The position numbers and the translations under genes are program-made. This document shows positions 18,546 to 26,350 of a DNA stretch of 64,000 bases, piece by piece. The notes beneath the pieces are model-generated. The model ran no database searches and was not told where the DNA came from. It saw nothing but the letters and a program-made list of their open reading frames with translations. Numbering within the stretch: the stretch's first letter is position 1; each line of letters starts with the position of its first letter. This DNA is from Ww85 sp963745765 (lineage in GTDB: Bacteria > Desulfobacterota > Desulfobulbia > Desulfobulbales > Desulfocapsaceae): positions 1 through 64,000 of the forward strand of contig CAVUYQ010000033.1 in assembly GCA_963745765.1 (NCBI GenBank). The letters are read 5' to 3'.

Positions 18546-20057
18546 ATGTATCTCGATCTTATCCATTCCCTTCCAGGGGTTCTCGGTGTCAGTAACTTTC
18601 TGGCTGTCATCGTTGGGATCATTGCCGGTATCGTCGTCGGGGCCATGCCTGGTCTGAGTGCGACCATGGCAATTTCGGTTCTTGTGCCTTTCACTTTCGG
18701 TCTCGATCCCCTCGTCGCACTTGGCTTGATGGCAGGCATATACAATGGCGCTATGTACGGAGGGGCCATTCCTGCCGTACTGCTGCGCATCCCGGGAACT
18801 CCCGCCGCAGTTGCTACTACCTTCGACGGCTATCCTATGGCGCAAAAGGGCCAGGGTGGGTTCGCGCTTCAGGTGGCGCTCGTGTCTTCCTGTATCGGCG
18901 GTATCGCCAGTGCGTTCTCGCTGATGCTGCTTGCTCCACCGCTTTCCAAAGTCACCCTTCTTTTTGGGCCCTCAGAAGTGTTCTGGGTCGCGGTCTTCGG
19001 GCTGAGCAGCATCATTTTCCTGCTCGGAGGAAATATCGTCAAAGGGCTGATGAGCGCCTGTTTCGGTGTGCTTGTCTCGGTGGTCGGGGCAGATCCGATT
19101 ATAGGCAACGACCGTTTCACTTTCGGTCAGTTGGAGCTTCTAGATGGGGTCAGTATCGTCATCCTGTTGGTCGGTCTCTACGCGCTGCCGCCCGTCATCG
19201 ACCTGCTGGAATCCCCCCTTAAGGGCGAGAATGCTGCGTGCGATAACCTTGGAACCGAACCGATCTGGCGCACCCTGCCGCGTATGTTCCGGTTCTGGAA
19301 AACCTGGATCCGCGGAGCGCTTATTGGTATCTGGATCGGTATTCTGCCGGGCGCCGGCGGCTCCATGGCTGCTTTCTTGTCCTATAACGAGGCGCGCCGG
19401 ACCTCCAAAACGCCGAAAACCTGGGGTAATGGCGAACCCGAGGGTGTTGCTGCTTCTGAAGTGGCTAACAACGCCGACACGGCCTCGGCTCTGATCCCGG
19501 CGTTGACATTAGGGATTCCGGGTACACCGGTGGCAGCGGTAATGCTTGGGGGCCTGCTGATCCATGGGTTGCAGCCAGGACCGATGTTGTTCCGGGAAAA
19601 CCCCGAAATCGTCTTTGGTTTCATGTGGCAGTTCCTATTTGGGGCGATTCTGCTTTTCCTCCTTGGCGGGTCCTTGGCCACCAACAGCTTTGCAAAACTC
19701 CTGAAGCTGCCGCGTCCGCTTCTTGGGTCGATCATCATTGTGCTGATGCTGATCGGGGTCTATTCGATCCATGAGCGGATGTTCGATGTCTATCTCATGC
19801 TCAGCTTTGGAGCGGTAGGCTACATCATGGACAAGCTCAAGTTCCCGCTGGCCCCGACTGTGCTGGGCCTCATCCTCGGCGCCTACGCCGAGGAAAACCT
19901 TCGTCTGGCCCTGCGGATAGGGCGCGGAGACTGGACCGTGCTGTTCGCCAACACCACGAGCCAGATCCTTGTAGCGCTCACGCTTGCGGTAATCGTCGGC
20001 CCGATGATCAAACGTCGCTTTTCGCATCGCCGATCGCTGGAAGACACTGCTGAATAA
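18546..20057 (+). CDS. tctA: Tripartite tricarboxylate transporter large membrane subunit
   Basis: 503 residues, 10-12 membrane segments. Family blocks are VGIIAGIVVGAMPGLSATMA near the N-terminus, YNGAMYGGAIPAVLLRIPGT, GILPGAGGSMAAFLSYNEA, and ASEVANNADTASALIPALTLGIPGTPVA, split as EVANNADTASALIP and TLGIPGTPVAAVMLGG. The duplicated PG-rich motifs form the transport core. It imports the TctC ligand, driven by a cation gradient. Full length and undamaged. Confidence 0.92.
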   Translation: MYLDLIHSLPGVLGVSNFLAVIVGIIAGIVVGAMPGLSATMAISVLVPFTFGLDPLVALGLMAGIYNGAMYGGAIPAVLLRIPGTPAAVATTFDGYPMAQKGQGGFALQVALVSSCIGGIASAFSLMLLAPPLSKVTLLFGPSEVFWVAVFGLSSIIFLLGGNIVKGLMSACFGVLVSVVGADPIIGNDRFTFGQLELLDGVSIVILLVGLYALPPVIDLLESPLKGENAACDNLGTEPIWRTLPRMFRFWKTWIRGALIGIWIGILPGAGGSMAAFLSYNEARRTSKTPKTWGNGEPEGVAASEVANNADTASALIPALTLGIPGTPVAAVMLGGLLIHGLQPGPMLFRENPEIVFGFMWQFLFGAILLFLLGGSLATNSFAKLLKLPRPLLGSIIIVLMLIGVYSIHERMFDVYLMLSFGAVGYIMDKLKFPLAPTVLGLILGAYAEENLRLALRIGRGDWTVLFANTTSQILVALTLAVIVGPMIKRRFSHRRSLEDTAE

Positions 20058-20135
20058 TATGAAATTATGCAGTTCATCATAATTGAAAATTCTTCGTCAG
20101 AGCATAAGCGAATAGTTAAATACAAAGGAAATGAC

Positions 20136-20846
20136 ATGAAGACTTATTTTGGTAAACCTGGTTTTTGTATCGTAACAGAAATAGAACGCCCTGCGGGCAC
20201 TATCGTTCGAGACCTGTCTCAGTATCCCGTTGCGCTTCTCGGGGATGGGATGGGACGTTTCTCGGTAATGGATTCAGGTATCAAACCATTATCGAGAACA
20301 ATACACATGTGTGGCCCGGCCATAACCGTTGAAATCCATCCTGCTGACAATCTGATGGTGCATGCCGCCATGAAAATTGCTCAAAAGGGAGACATCATTG
20401 TCGTCAACGCCCGGGGCAATACAGAAAATGGGATTTATGGGGATATACTCAACTCTGTGGCTCGGCGTAAGGAGCTTGGAGGGATCGTTATCGATGGTGC
20501 GGTGAGGGATTGTGTAGAGATAGAAAAATCAGGTGTCCCTGTTTTCTGCCGAGCTGTTTCACCTCTTGGAGGGGGCAAGGAAGGACCCGGACAGGTGAAT
20601 GTACCTGTCAGTTGCGGAGGTGTTGTCGTCTCTCCTGGCGATGTGGTTGTAGGCGATGGTGATGGAGTTGTAGTTATTCCGAACCATATGCTGCAGAACG
20701 CGCTGGAAGGAGCCAGAAATAAAACCGAGGCCGAGAAAAAACGGTTGGAATCAATCGCCAATGGGAAAGATGAGGATATTTATCCGTCTTGGCTCATACC
20801 AACGCTGAGAGAGAAAGGTATTCTTAAGGAGTCCGAAACAATATGA
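20136..20846 (+). CDS. RraA-like / 4-hydroxy-4-methyl-2-oxoglutarate aldolase family protein
   Basis: 236 residues from ATG 20136, which follows AAAGGAAATGAC; an ATG 23 codons upstream lacks a site. Core motifs: KGDIIVVNARGNTENGIYGD, then GGIVIDGAVRDCVEIEK (the Arg-Asp pair binds metal and oxoacid) and PGDVVVGDGDGVVVIP. Enzymes of this fold split 4-hydroxy-4-methyl-2-oxoglutarate or decarboxylate oxaloacetate; others (RraA proper) inhibit RNase E. Catalytic residues and the metabolic setting favour an aldolase/decarboxylase. It overlaps the following dehydrogenase by 4 bases. It may process the acid imported by TctCBA. Confidence 0.82.
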   Translation: MKTYFGKPGFCIVTEIERPAGTIVRDLSQYPVALLGDGMGRFSVMDSGIKPLSRTIHMCGPAITVEIHPADNLMVHAAMKIAQKGDIIVVNARGNTENGIYGDILNSVARRKELGGIVIDGAVRDCVEIEKSGVPVFCRAVSPLGGGKEGPGQVNVPVSCGGVVVSPGDVVVGDGDGVVVIPNHMLQNALEGARNKTEAEKKRLESIANGKDEDIYPSWLIPTLREKGILKESETI

Positions 20847-21808
20847 ATAATCGAAAAGTTGTAATTACAGGCCCTGCCATTGTGGATGAGGCAATGGCTC
20901 TACTAAGGGATAATGACTTTGAGATTATTCTAGTCCCTCCATATACCGACAGTCACGAGGTTGCATCGGTTGTCGGTAGTGAAGAAGCAGATGCCATACT
21001 GGTCCGAATGTGCGATATCTCTGGCGCAGTGATTGAGGCTTCTCCCAGATTGAAGGTTATTACTAAACATGGTGTAGGCGTCAATAATATTGATATTAGT
21101 GCTGCCAGTAGACACAAAATTCCAGTGATGATAACCCCTGGTGCCAATTCCCGATCAGTTGCAGAACATGCTCTTGCGATGATTCTCACCCTGACAAAAC
21201 GTATCATATCTTTGGATACGAATTTACGTAAAGGGAAGTGGGAAAAAGCGAGCTTCAAGGGTACCGAGCTTACCGGAAAATGTCTTGGCGTAGTAGGCTA
21301 TGGCAGCATTGGACGTGAACTGGTGAAATTGGTAGAACCCTTCAAAATGACTGTTTTTGTCTATGACCCTGCTTTGAGAAAGGACGATTTTCCTGAGCTG
21401 GTGGATGACATCGAGATCTTGTACAAGAAGGCTGATGTAATTAGCCTTCATTGTCCGCTCACTGATGCAAGCCGCGGTATGATTGGCAAAGCTCAACTAA
21501 AACAGATGAAGCCGACCGCCTATTTGGTAAATACTGCTCGTGGGGGATTGATAAACGAAGACGATCTGGCTTGGGCATTACAAAATGGGGTGATTGCTGG
21601 CGCAGGCCTGGACAGTTTTGAAGTGGAACCACCCCCAACAGATACTCCTCTTTGGAAAGCGCCTAACCTATTGGTATCTCCACATGTGGGGGCTGTAACA
21701 ATTGAGTCTTTAAAAAATATGGGAATGCAGGCAGCCTCAAATATCTTATCTGTACTGAATCATCAGACTATCGACAGTTCCCGTGTTGTAAACCGCGAAA
21801 TTTTATAG
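20843..21808 (+). CDS. D-2-hydroxyacid dehydrogenase (phosphoglycerate dehydrogenase-like)
   Basis: 321 residues, start ATGA overlapping the previous stop. The NAD(P) fold is marked by CLGVVGYGSIGRELVKL (GxGxxG, about residue 150) and an acidic-ended strand VYDPA. Active-site elements: NTARGGLINEDDLAWAL (Arg), VEPPPTDTPLW (Glu), SPHVGA (His). This is the D-isomer-specific 2-hydroxyacid dehydrogenase family, the same subgroup as SerA-like and hydroxypyruvate reductases, but without the ACT domain of SerA. It would interconvert a 2-oxo and a D-2-hydroxy acid. Translational coupling to the RraA-like protein suggests consecutive steps in one pathway. Confidence 0.88.
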   Translation: MNNRKVVITGPAIVDEAMALLRDNDFEIILVPPYTDSHEVASVVGSEEADAILVRMCDISGAVIEASPRLKVITKHGVGVNNIDISAASRHKIPVMITPGANSRSVAEHALAMILTLTKRIISLDTNLRKGKWEKASFKGTELTGKCLGVVGYGSIGRELVKLVEPFKMTVFVYDPALRKDDFPELVDDIEILYKKADVISLHCPLTDASRGMIGKAQLKQMKPTAYLVNTARGGLINEDDLAWALQNGVIAGAGLDSFEVEPPPTDTPLWKAPNLLVSPHVGAVTIESLKNMGMQAASNILSVLNHQTIDSSRVVNREIL

Positions 21809-21902
21809 ATCTCTATCATACTTATTGTTGAGCGGGAATGTGCATCTGCAGATTTTACCGGTACAGTTTTGATTGTACTAATGGTTCATTTGATTATGCA
21901 TT

Positions 21903-21928
21903 GGGGCGCGCAGTTGCTTGCGCGTCCC
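21903..21928. other. GC-rich hairpin after the hydroxyacid dehydrogenase
   Basis: GGGGCGCGCA pairs with TGCGCGTCCC (one G-U) over a 6-base loop. No U-run follows in either direction, so it is not a standard intrinsic terminator, but it lies where the operon should end. Confidence 0.45.
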
Positions 21929-21952
21929 TACCACCAGGTTGTTAGCAAATTA

Positions 21953-22240
21953 TTATTTTATGCGATATCCTTTTTCCCGTAAGGAACGATTAAATTGCTG
22001 GCGTTCCTGTAATTTTATCCAGTCATGCATCTCCAGAAAACCGCCCTCCACACTGGTCTCCATTTCCTGAAACATCCCGAATGGAACGGTTAGCGTCAAG
22101 ATTTCCCTGTCAACAACCGAACGCTTTGAAATATCGAAAAAGCCCATCACGCTCCGGGGATGCTCCTTCTTTGCTTCTGCATACCCGAAGAGTATTGATT
22201 GACACGCCGCACCAAAAGGCGCTGTAATGTTCAGGATACA
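21953..22240 (-). pseudogene. DUF169-like protein, C-terminal fragment
   Basis: An open trace on the minus strand reads NITAPFGAACQSILFGYAEA, RSVMGFFDISKRSVVDREIL, LTVPFGMFQEMETSVEGGFL and ends LQERQQFNRSLREKGYRIK before a stop at 21953. The TVP-x-x-MF-x-EME-x-x-VEG-FL pattern is what I recall of the DUF169 C-terminus. Upstream the similarity stops near 22240 with no start, so only about a third of such a protein is left. The visible 65-codon frame with a GTG start is not a credible complete gene. Function of the family is poorly known. Confidence 0.5.
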
Positions 22241-22344
22241 GAATAACAGTAACTTGCAGATTTGCTTAAATGGTTAACATTGCCATTACGAGCCTCTTCA
22301 ATTTTCTCGCAAGGTATTCCTGTAAATGAACAGTAGAACTCTAA

Positions 22345-22422
22345 AAGTTGGGCAATATGTTGATGTTGCAGAGATTGAAATTGGTAACCTCAACACCTCT
22401 GCATCTTTTTGGGGACTGACCG
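22345..22422. repeat. 78-bp dispersed repeat, copy B
   Basis: AAGTTGGGCAATATGTTGAT through TGGGGACTGACCG, about 90% identical to 15706-15783 with no gaps. It lies between the DUF169 fragment and a receiver-domain fragment. Confidence 0.7.
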
Positions 22423-22463
22423 TTTCGCTTCGGCTGATGGCCGAGACAGGCATTGTTATGTCT

Positions 22464-22618
22464 TATTGTTTCTCACGGAGTGAAGAGATAAAAGCATCTT
22501 CAGTTTCAACCCAGGAAATCTTCATTATCAATGTAATACCGGCATCATTCAACTGCTCGTTGATGAGTTCAAAGTCACCGTGCGGAATCTTCAAGCACAA
22601 GAATTTTAAGACCATCAT
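22464..22618 (-). pseudogene. Receiver-domain N-terminal fragment
   Basis: Beginning ATGATG at 22618, the minus strand reads VLKFLCLKIP and, after a shift, HGDFELINEQLNDAGITLIM and VETEDAFISSLREKQ, then stop. Receivers of hybrid kinases start LKILVLEDSxxDVELI, so the acidic-pocket segment has been frameshifted. No continuation exists downstream. It overlaps the 3' end of the intact response regulator by position only, and resembles the missing front of the relic at 8501-8625. Confidence 0.4.
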
Positions 22619-22619
22619 C

Positions 22620-23087
22620 TTAGTGATTTGCAATTGTTTGAATAGCTTTTTCCTCTAACGGCTGTTCATTCAGTAGACCCCAGAAAGCACCGATGTGTTT
22701 AACGACATCGATAAAATCCTTGAAGTTGACCGGTTTTACCACATAGGCATTGACACCGAGCTCATAGCACTTTTCCAGATCGGGGTCCTCTTTGGATGAA
22801 GTCAGCATGACCACCGGAAGCCTCTTGAGCTTATCGTCGCTGCGAATGGACTCAAGGACTCCGATGCCGTCCATGCGGGGCATTTTAATATCCAGCAGCA
22901 CCACTGCGGGCATGCCCTTTTTGCGCTGCTTGTAGTTACCTTCATAACGCAAGTACTCCATAGCTTCCACGCCGTCATTCACCGCAACAACGTTGTTTGC
23001 AAGTTTATGCTCCGTCAGTGCCTCAATGGTTAACTCGACATCATTGGAATTGTCTTCGACAAGCAAAATGGTTTTCAGCTCGATCAT
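22620..23087 (-). CDS. Single-domain response regulator (Rcp1-like)
   Basis: 155 residues, all one receiver domain. TILLVEDNSNDVELTIEAL gives the acidic pair, VVLLDIKMPRMDGIGVLESI the phospho-acceptor Asp, MLTSSKED the switch Thr, and YVVKPVNF the conserved Lys. The insertion around EYLRYEGNYKQRKKGMP is typical of Rcp1-type regulators partnered with phytochrome-like or PAS kinases. ATG 23087 overlaps the stop of the kinase gene by 4 bases (ATGA), so the two are translationally coupled and probably cognate. No output domain: signalling is through protein contact. Confidence 0.9.
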   Translation of the reverse strand: MIELKTILLVEDNSNDVELTIEALTEHKLANNVVAVNDGVEAMEYLRYEGNYKQRKKGMPAVVLLDIKMPRMDGIGVLESIRSDDKLKRLPVVMLTSSKEDPDLEKCYELGVNAYVVKPVNFKDFIDVVKHIGAFWGLLNEQPLEEKAIQTIANH

Positions 23088-24804
23088 GATTTATCTCCAT
23101 AGCTATGGGGCCCACAGGGTATCGTAAAATAAAAGGTAGCGCCTTTGTCCATCTCGGCTTCAGCCCAAACCCGGCCGCCGTGACGGATGAACTGATCGCT
23201 GCACCTTAGCAAGGCCGATACCGGTACCTTCAAATTCGTTTTCGGAATGCAGCCGCTGAAATACACCAAAAAATTTATGGGCGTATTTCATGTCAAAGCC
23301 CACACCATTGTCAGCCACAGCGAAGATGATCTCCCCTTTTTCTTTGCTGGCGCTGACCGTTATCCGGGCGGTTTCTCGTGGCTTGGTATATTTAACGGCG
23401 TTGTCGAGCAGATTGACCCAGACCTGGCGGAGCAGGGCGAGATCCCCATGAACGGATGGCAGTTCATTGATGACCCATTCAATGCTGCGGCCCTCAGTGC
23501 TCTTCTGTAACGTGGTCAGAACTTCCTGCAGCACCTTGTACATGTCCGTGCTTTCCAGGCGCATCTCAGCCCGTCCGCCGCGGGAGAACTGCAGTATGTC
23601 GTCGATCAGCGACCCCATCTTGCGGGCAGAAGCGGCAATGGTGTCGAGATAATGCTGCTCTTTGACAGGGATGTCAGCACTATAGCCGGAGACCAGCAGG
23701 TTCACGAAGCCGTCAATATGCCGCAAAGGTGCCCGCAGATCGTGCGAAACAGAGTAGGCGAAAGCTTCCATTTCTTTGTTGGCTGCTTGGAGCTGCGGCG
23801 GTACGTTCGGACACCCGTTGTTCCAGTTCTTCATTAAGCAGGCGGATCTTCTCCTCCGCCTGCCTGCGTTCGGTGGCGTCGATGAAGGTAACCACCCCGC
23901 CGATGCAAACACCATCCTTGAGCACAGGGTAGGACCAGTATTCAACGGGAAAGCTGGTGCCATCTGGTCGCCAAAAGATATCGTCATCGACATGGACAGC
24001 TTTCCCGCTGGTAATCGACTGAAAAATAGTGCACTTCTCCTGTGGACAAGAAGAGCCGTCCGGTCTGGTGTGGTGGATTAACGCATGTATATTCTTGCCG
24101 GTCAGATTTTCACCCGAGTGCGAGACCCAAGAGGCGAAAAGAGGACAGATTGACAAAGGTGCAGTTCCCCTGAAGATCCAGACCGTAAATCCCTTCCGCA
24201 GTGGAGTCGAGTAGCAACCGGATACGATCGTTGCTCTCCCTGAGCAATTTCTCCCCCTGCTTGCGCTCGGTGTTCTCGTATTTGAGCTCATCAATGGAAT
24301 TATTTAATTCGGCAGTCCGTTCCAGCACCTTTCCTTCGAGATATTGGTTCGTCTTCTTCAGCTTCGCGTTCGCCTGTTCCAGGAGATTTTTTTGGTTGGC
24401 TAATTGCAGAAAAATACTGATCTTACTCAACAGGACTGCCGGATTAAAGGGCTTAACCAGGAAATCGACCGCACCCGCTTCGTATCCCTTGAACACGTGA
24501 TATTCATTTGAATAAACGGCAGAGATGAAGATAATCGGCACACCACGCGTCTTATTTTGGACGCGCAGCAGTTCGGCAAGCTCATAGCCATCCATCTGTG
24601 GCATCTGCACATCGAGAAGGATAACAGCGAAATCGTTGTCGAGCGTGGCGATGAGCGCCTCATTGCCGCTTTCTGCACTAACGAACTCTGCCCCAACATC
24701 TTTTAATATCTGTTCGAGGTTAGCAGGTTCTCTGGCCTGTCGTCAACAACCAGTATCTTCAGCCGAGAACTGATGGTATTTTCTGAAATATCAGTCTGTA
24801 TCAT
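23084..24804 (-). CDS. REC-PAS hybrid histidine kinase (several frameshifts)
   Basis: Starting ATG 24804 (MIQTDISENT), joined frames give an N-terminal receiver (LKILVVDDRPENL, VILLDVQMPQMDGYELAELL, AVDFLVKPFNP), a coiled coil (NAKLKKTNQYLEGKVLERTA), a PAS domain (RIRLLLDSTAEGIYGLDLQG to VVTFIDATERRQAEEKIRLL), a HisKA box (AFAYSVSHDLRAPLRHIDGF) and a HATPase (NLLDNAVKYTKP, VADNGVGFDM, GTGIGLAKVQR), ending FIRHGGRVWAEAEMDKGATF. The kinase phosphorylates the coupled Rcp1-like regulator; it has no membrane segment. Frame changes near 24735, 24120, 23790 and 23200 prevent expression of the full product as written, although each domain keeps its key residues. Confidence 0.8.
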
Positions 24805-24814
24805 CTCCGATCAC

Positions 24815-25438
24815 TCATTTGCTAAGATTTGAGAGAAATGCTCCAATTTCATCTAACTCGAGTCTGATGCTGACGCTACCGGCATCGATGGCCGCCTTCG
24901 GCATGAAGGAATGTTCGGCGGTATCGGGCTCCTGGGCAATAGTCAGGCCGCCGCATTCTCTGATCCTATAAAGGCCGCGTGCCCCGTCAACGCTGGCACC
25001 CGTGAGGATAATGCCGACCAGAGAGTCGGGCCAGACAGAGGCGGCGCTGGCAAACAGGACATCAATGGACGGGCGCGAGTGATTAACCTTGTCGTCCACG
25101 GAGAGCGAAAACGTCTGGTCAGGTTCGACCAGCAGGTGATAATTCGCCGGTGCAAAGTAGATGTGACCCGGCAGGATCGGTTCTTTATCCCAGGCTTCCT
25201 TCACCGTGAGTGCACATTTATAATTGAAATGGGCAAACAGTTTGTCGCCCTGCGTAGGGTGCAGGTGCTGGGCAACAATAACCGGCAGTTGATAACCGGC
25301 AGGCAGGTATGAAAAGAGGCGGGTCATGGCGGTCATCCCGCCGGCCGAGGCACCGATGACAATCGCCTTATACCCGCTTGTCTTCTCAAGCAGGAATTGT
25401 TGCCTTTTCCTGCCATCGTCCTTAATCTTTGTGGCCAT
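24815..25438 (-). CDS. CheB methylesterase domain protein (no receiver)
   Basis: 207 residues comprising only the CheB catalytic domain. The triad is visible: Ser in IVIGASAGGMTAM, His in VIVAQHLHPTQGDKL, Asp in ILTGASVDGARGLYRI. Classical CheB has an N-terminal receiver that gates activity; here it is absent and regulation may come from the associated hybrid kinases. CheB removes methyl groups or deamidates Glu/Gln of chemoreceptors. No chemoreceptor, CheA or CheW is present. The start is adjacent to the cheR stop, so cheR and this gene form one unit, 10 bases before the next kinase gene. Confidence 0.9.
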   Translation of the reverse strand: MATKIKDDGRKRQQFLLEKTSGYKAIVIGASAGGMTAMTRLFSYLPAGYQLPVIVAQHLHPTQGDKLFAHFNYKCALTVKEAWDKEPILPGHIYFAPANYHLLVEPDQTFSLSVDDKVNHSRPSIDVLFASAASVWPDSLVGIILTGASVDGARGLYRIRECGGLTIAQEPDTAEHSFMPKAAIDAGSVSIRLELDEIGAFLSNLSK

Positions 25439-26281
25439 TTATTCTTTCCTGTCCAGGTATGGTTTTTTCTTATAGAGCTTCATTTTATCATCAATGGTTT
25501 TGAATCGTTCCTTCACGTCTGAAAACAGCAGGCTTTCCTTGTTGCCGAGACAGAGGATCCCCCCGGGGACAAGGCTTTCAAAGAAAAGGTTCAGCACCCG
25601 GTCCTGCAATGATTTTCCAAAGTAGATCAGGACATTCCGGCACAGGATCAGTTGCATTTCACCAAAGACCCCGTCAACCACAAGGTTATGGTTGGCAAAA
25701 GTTATTCTTTTCTTCAGGGACTTGTTAATGGCCATGGATTCGTATTTGGCATGGTAGTATTCGGAAAAGGAGGCGTGCCCGCCCGCCTGCTGATAGTTCG
25801 TTGTGAACTGTTTGGCGTTGCCAAGGGGATATATTCCTTCACGCGCCTTATCCAGGGAAGCATCATTGAAATCCGTGGCAAATATGGTTGCCCGGTCATA
25901 GAGGCCCTCCTCCTGCAATAGGATTGCCAGGGAATATGCCTCCTCCCCGGTGGCGCATCCGGCAATCCATATCCTGACAAAGGGATTGGTCTTCAGGAAC
26001 GGAACTACATTCTTTCTGATACTCCGGTAGACCTCGGGGTCACGGAACATCTCGGTAACCGTGATTGAAAACGTCTTGATAATCTTTTCAAAAAAGGTTT
26101 CATCGCGCATGAGTTTCTGGATCATGCCGGAGATGGTCTCACACCCGGACTCGGGCAGGAACTGCCTGACCCTTCTCTCAATCGAAGCCCTGGCATAACA
26201 CCTGAAATCATGCCCGTACCGCTGGAAGATGGCTTCAAGCAGGAGATTAATCTCAATATTTTCGATCTCAAAACTTTTCAT
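25439..26281 (-). CDS. CheR-type protein-glutamate methyltransferase
   Basis: About 280 residues from ATG 26281 (AAGGACAGAGC upstream); a GTG at 26320 with AAGGGAAAGG is an equal alternative. N-terminal helical domain with FRCYARASIERRVRQFLPES, then the SAM-binding fold: VRIWIAGCATGEEAYSLAIL, IFATDFNDASLDKAREGIYP, and LILCRNVLIYFGKSLQDRVL. The end GGILCLGNKESLLFSD is standard. CheR transfers methyl groups from S-adenosylmethionine to glutamates. It is encoded between a three-receiver kinase and a CheB domain, a layout known for sensory systems other than flagellar chemotaxis. Confidence 0.92.
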   Translation of the reverse strand: MKSFEIENIEINLLLEAIFQRYGHDFRCYARASIERRVRQFLPESGCETISGMIQKLMRDETFFEKIIKTFSITVTEMFRDPEVYRSIRKNVVPFLKTNPFVRIWIAGCATGEEAYSLAILLQEEGLYDRATIFATDFNDASLDKAREGIYPLGNAKQFTTNYQQAGGHASFSEYYHAKYESMAINKSLKKRITFANHNLVVDGVFGEMQLILCRNVLIYFGKSLQDRVLNLFFESLVPGGILCLGNKESLLFSDVKERFKTIDDKMKLYKKKPYLDRKE

Positions 26282-26350
26282 GCTCTGTCCTTGTTCAGCA
26301 GGCGGTTCTTCTCTCCGCACTGCGCCTTTCCCTTGTCTTTTTCTATCCGC

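Noticed and set aside
21903..21928. Intrinsic terminator after the hydroxyacid dehydrogenase
   Set aside because: Strong stem but no U-run on either strand; kept only as a hairpin.
22326..22658. 110-codon plus-strand frame beginning with VGQYVDVAEIEIGNLN
   Set aside because: It spans the dispersed repeat, antisense of a receiver relic and the end of the response regulator; no homology as a whole and no ribosome site.
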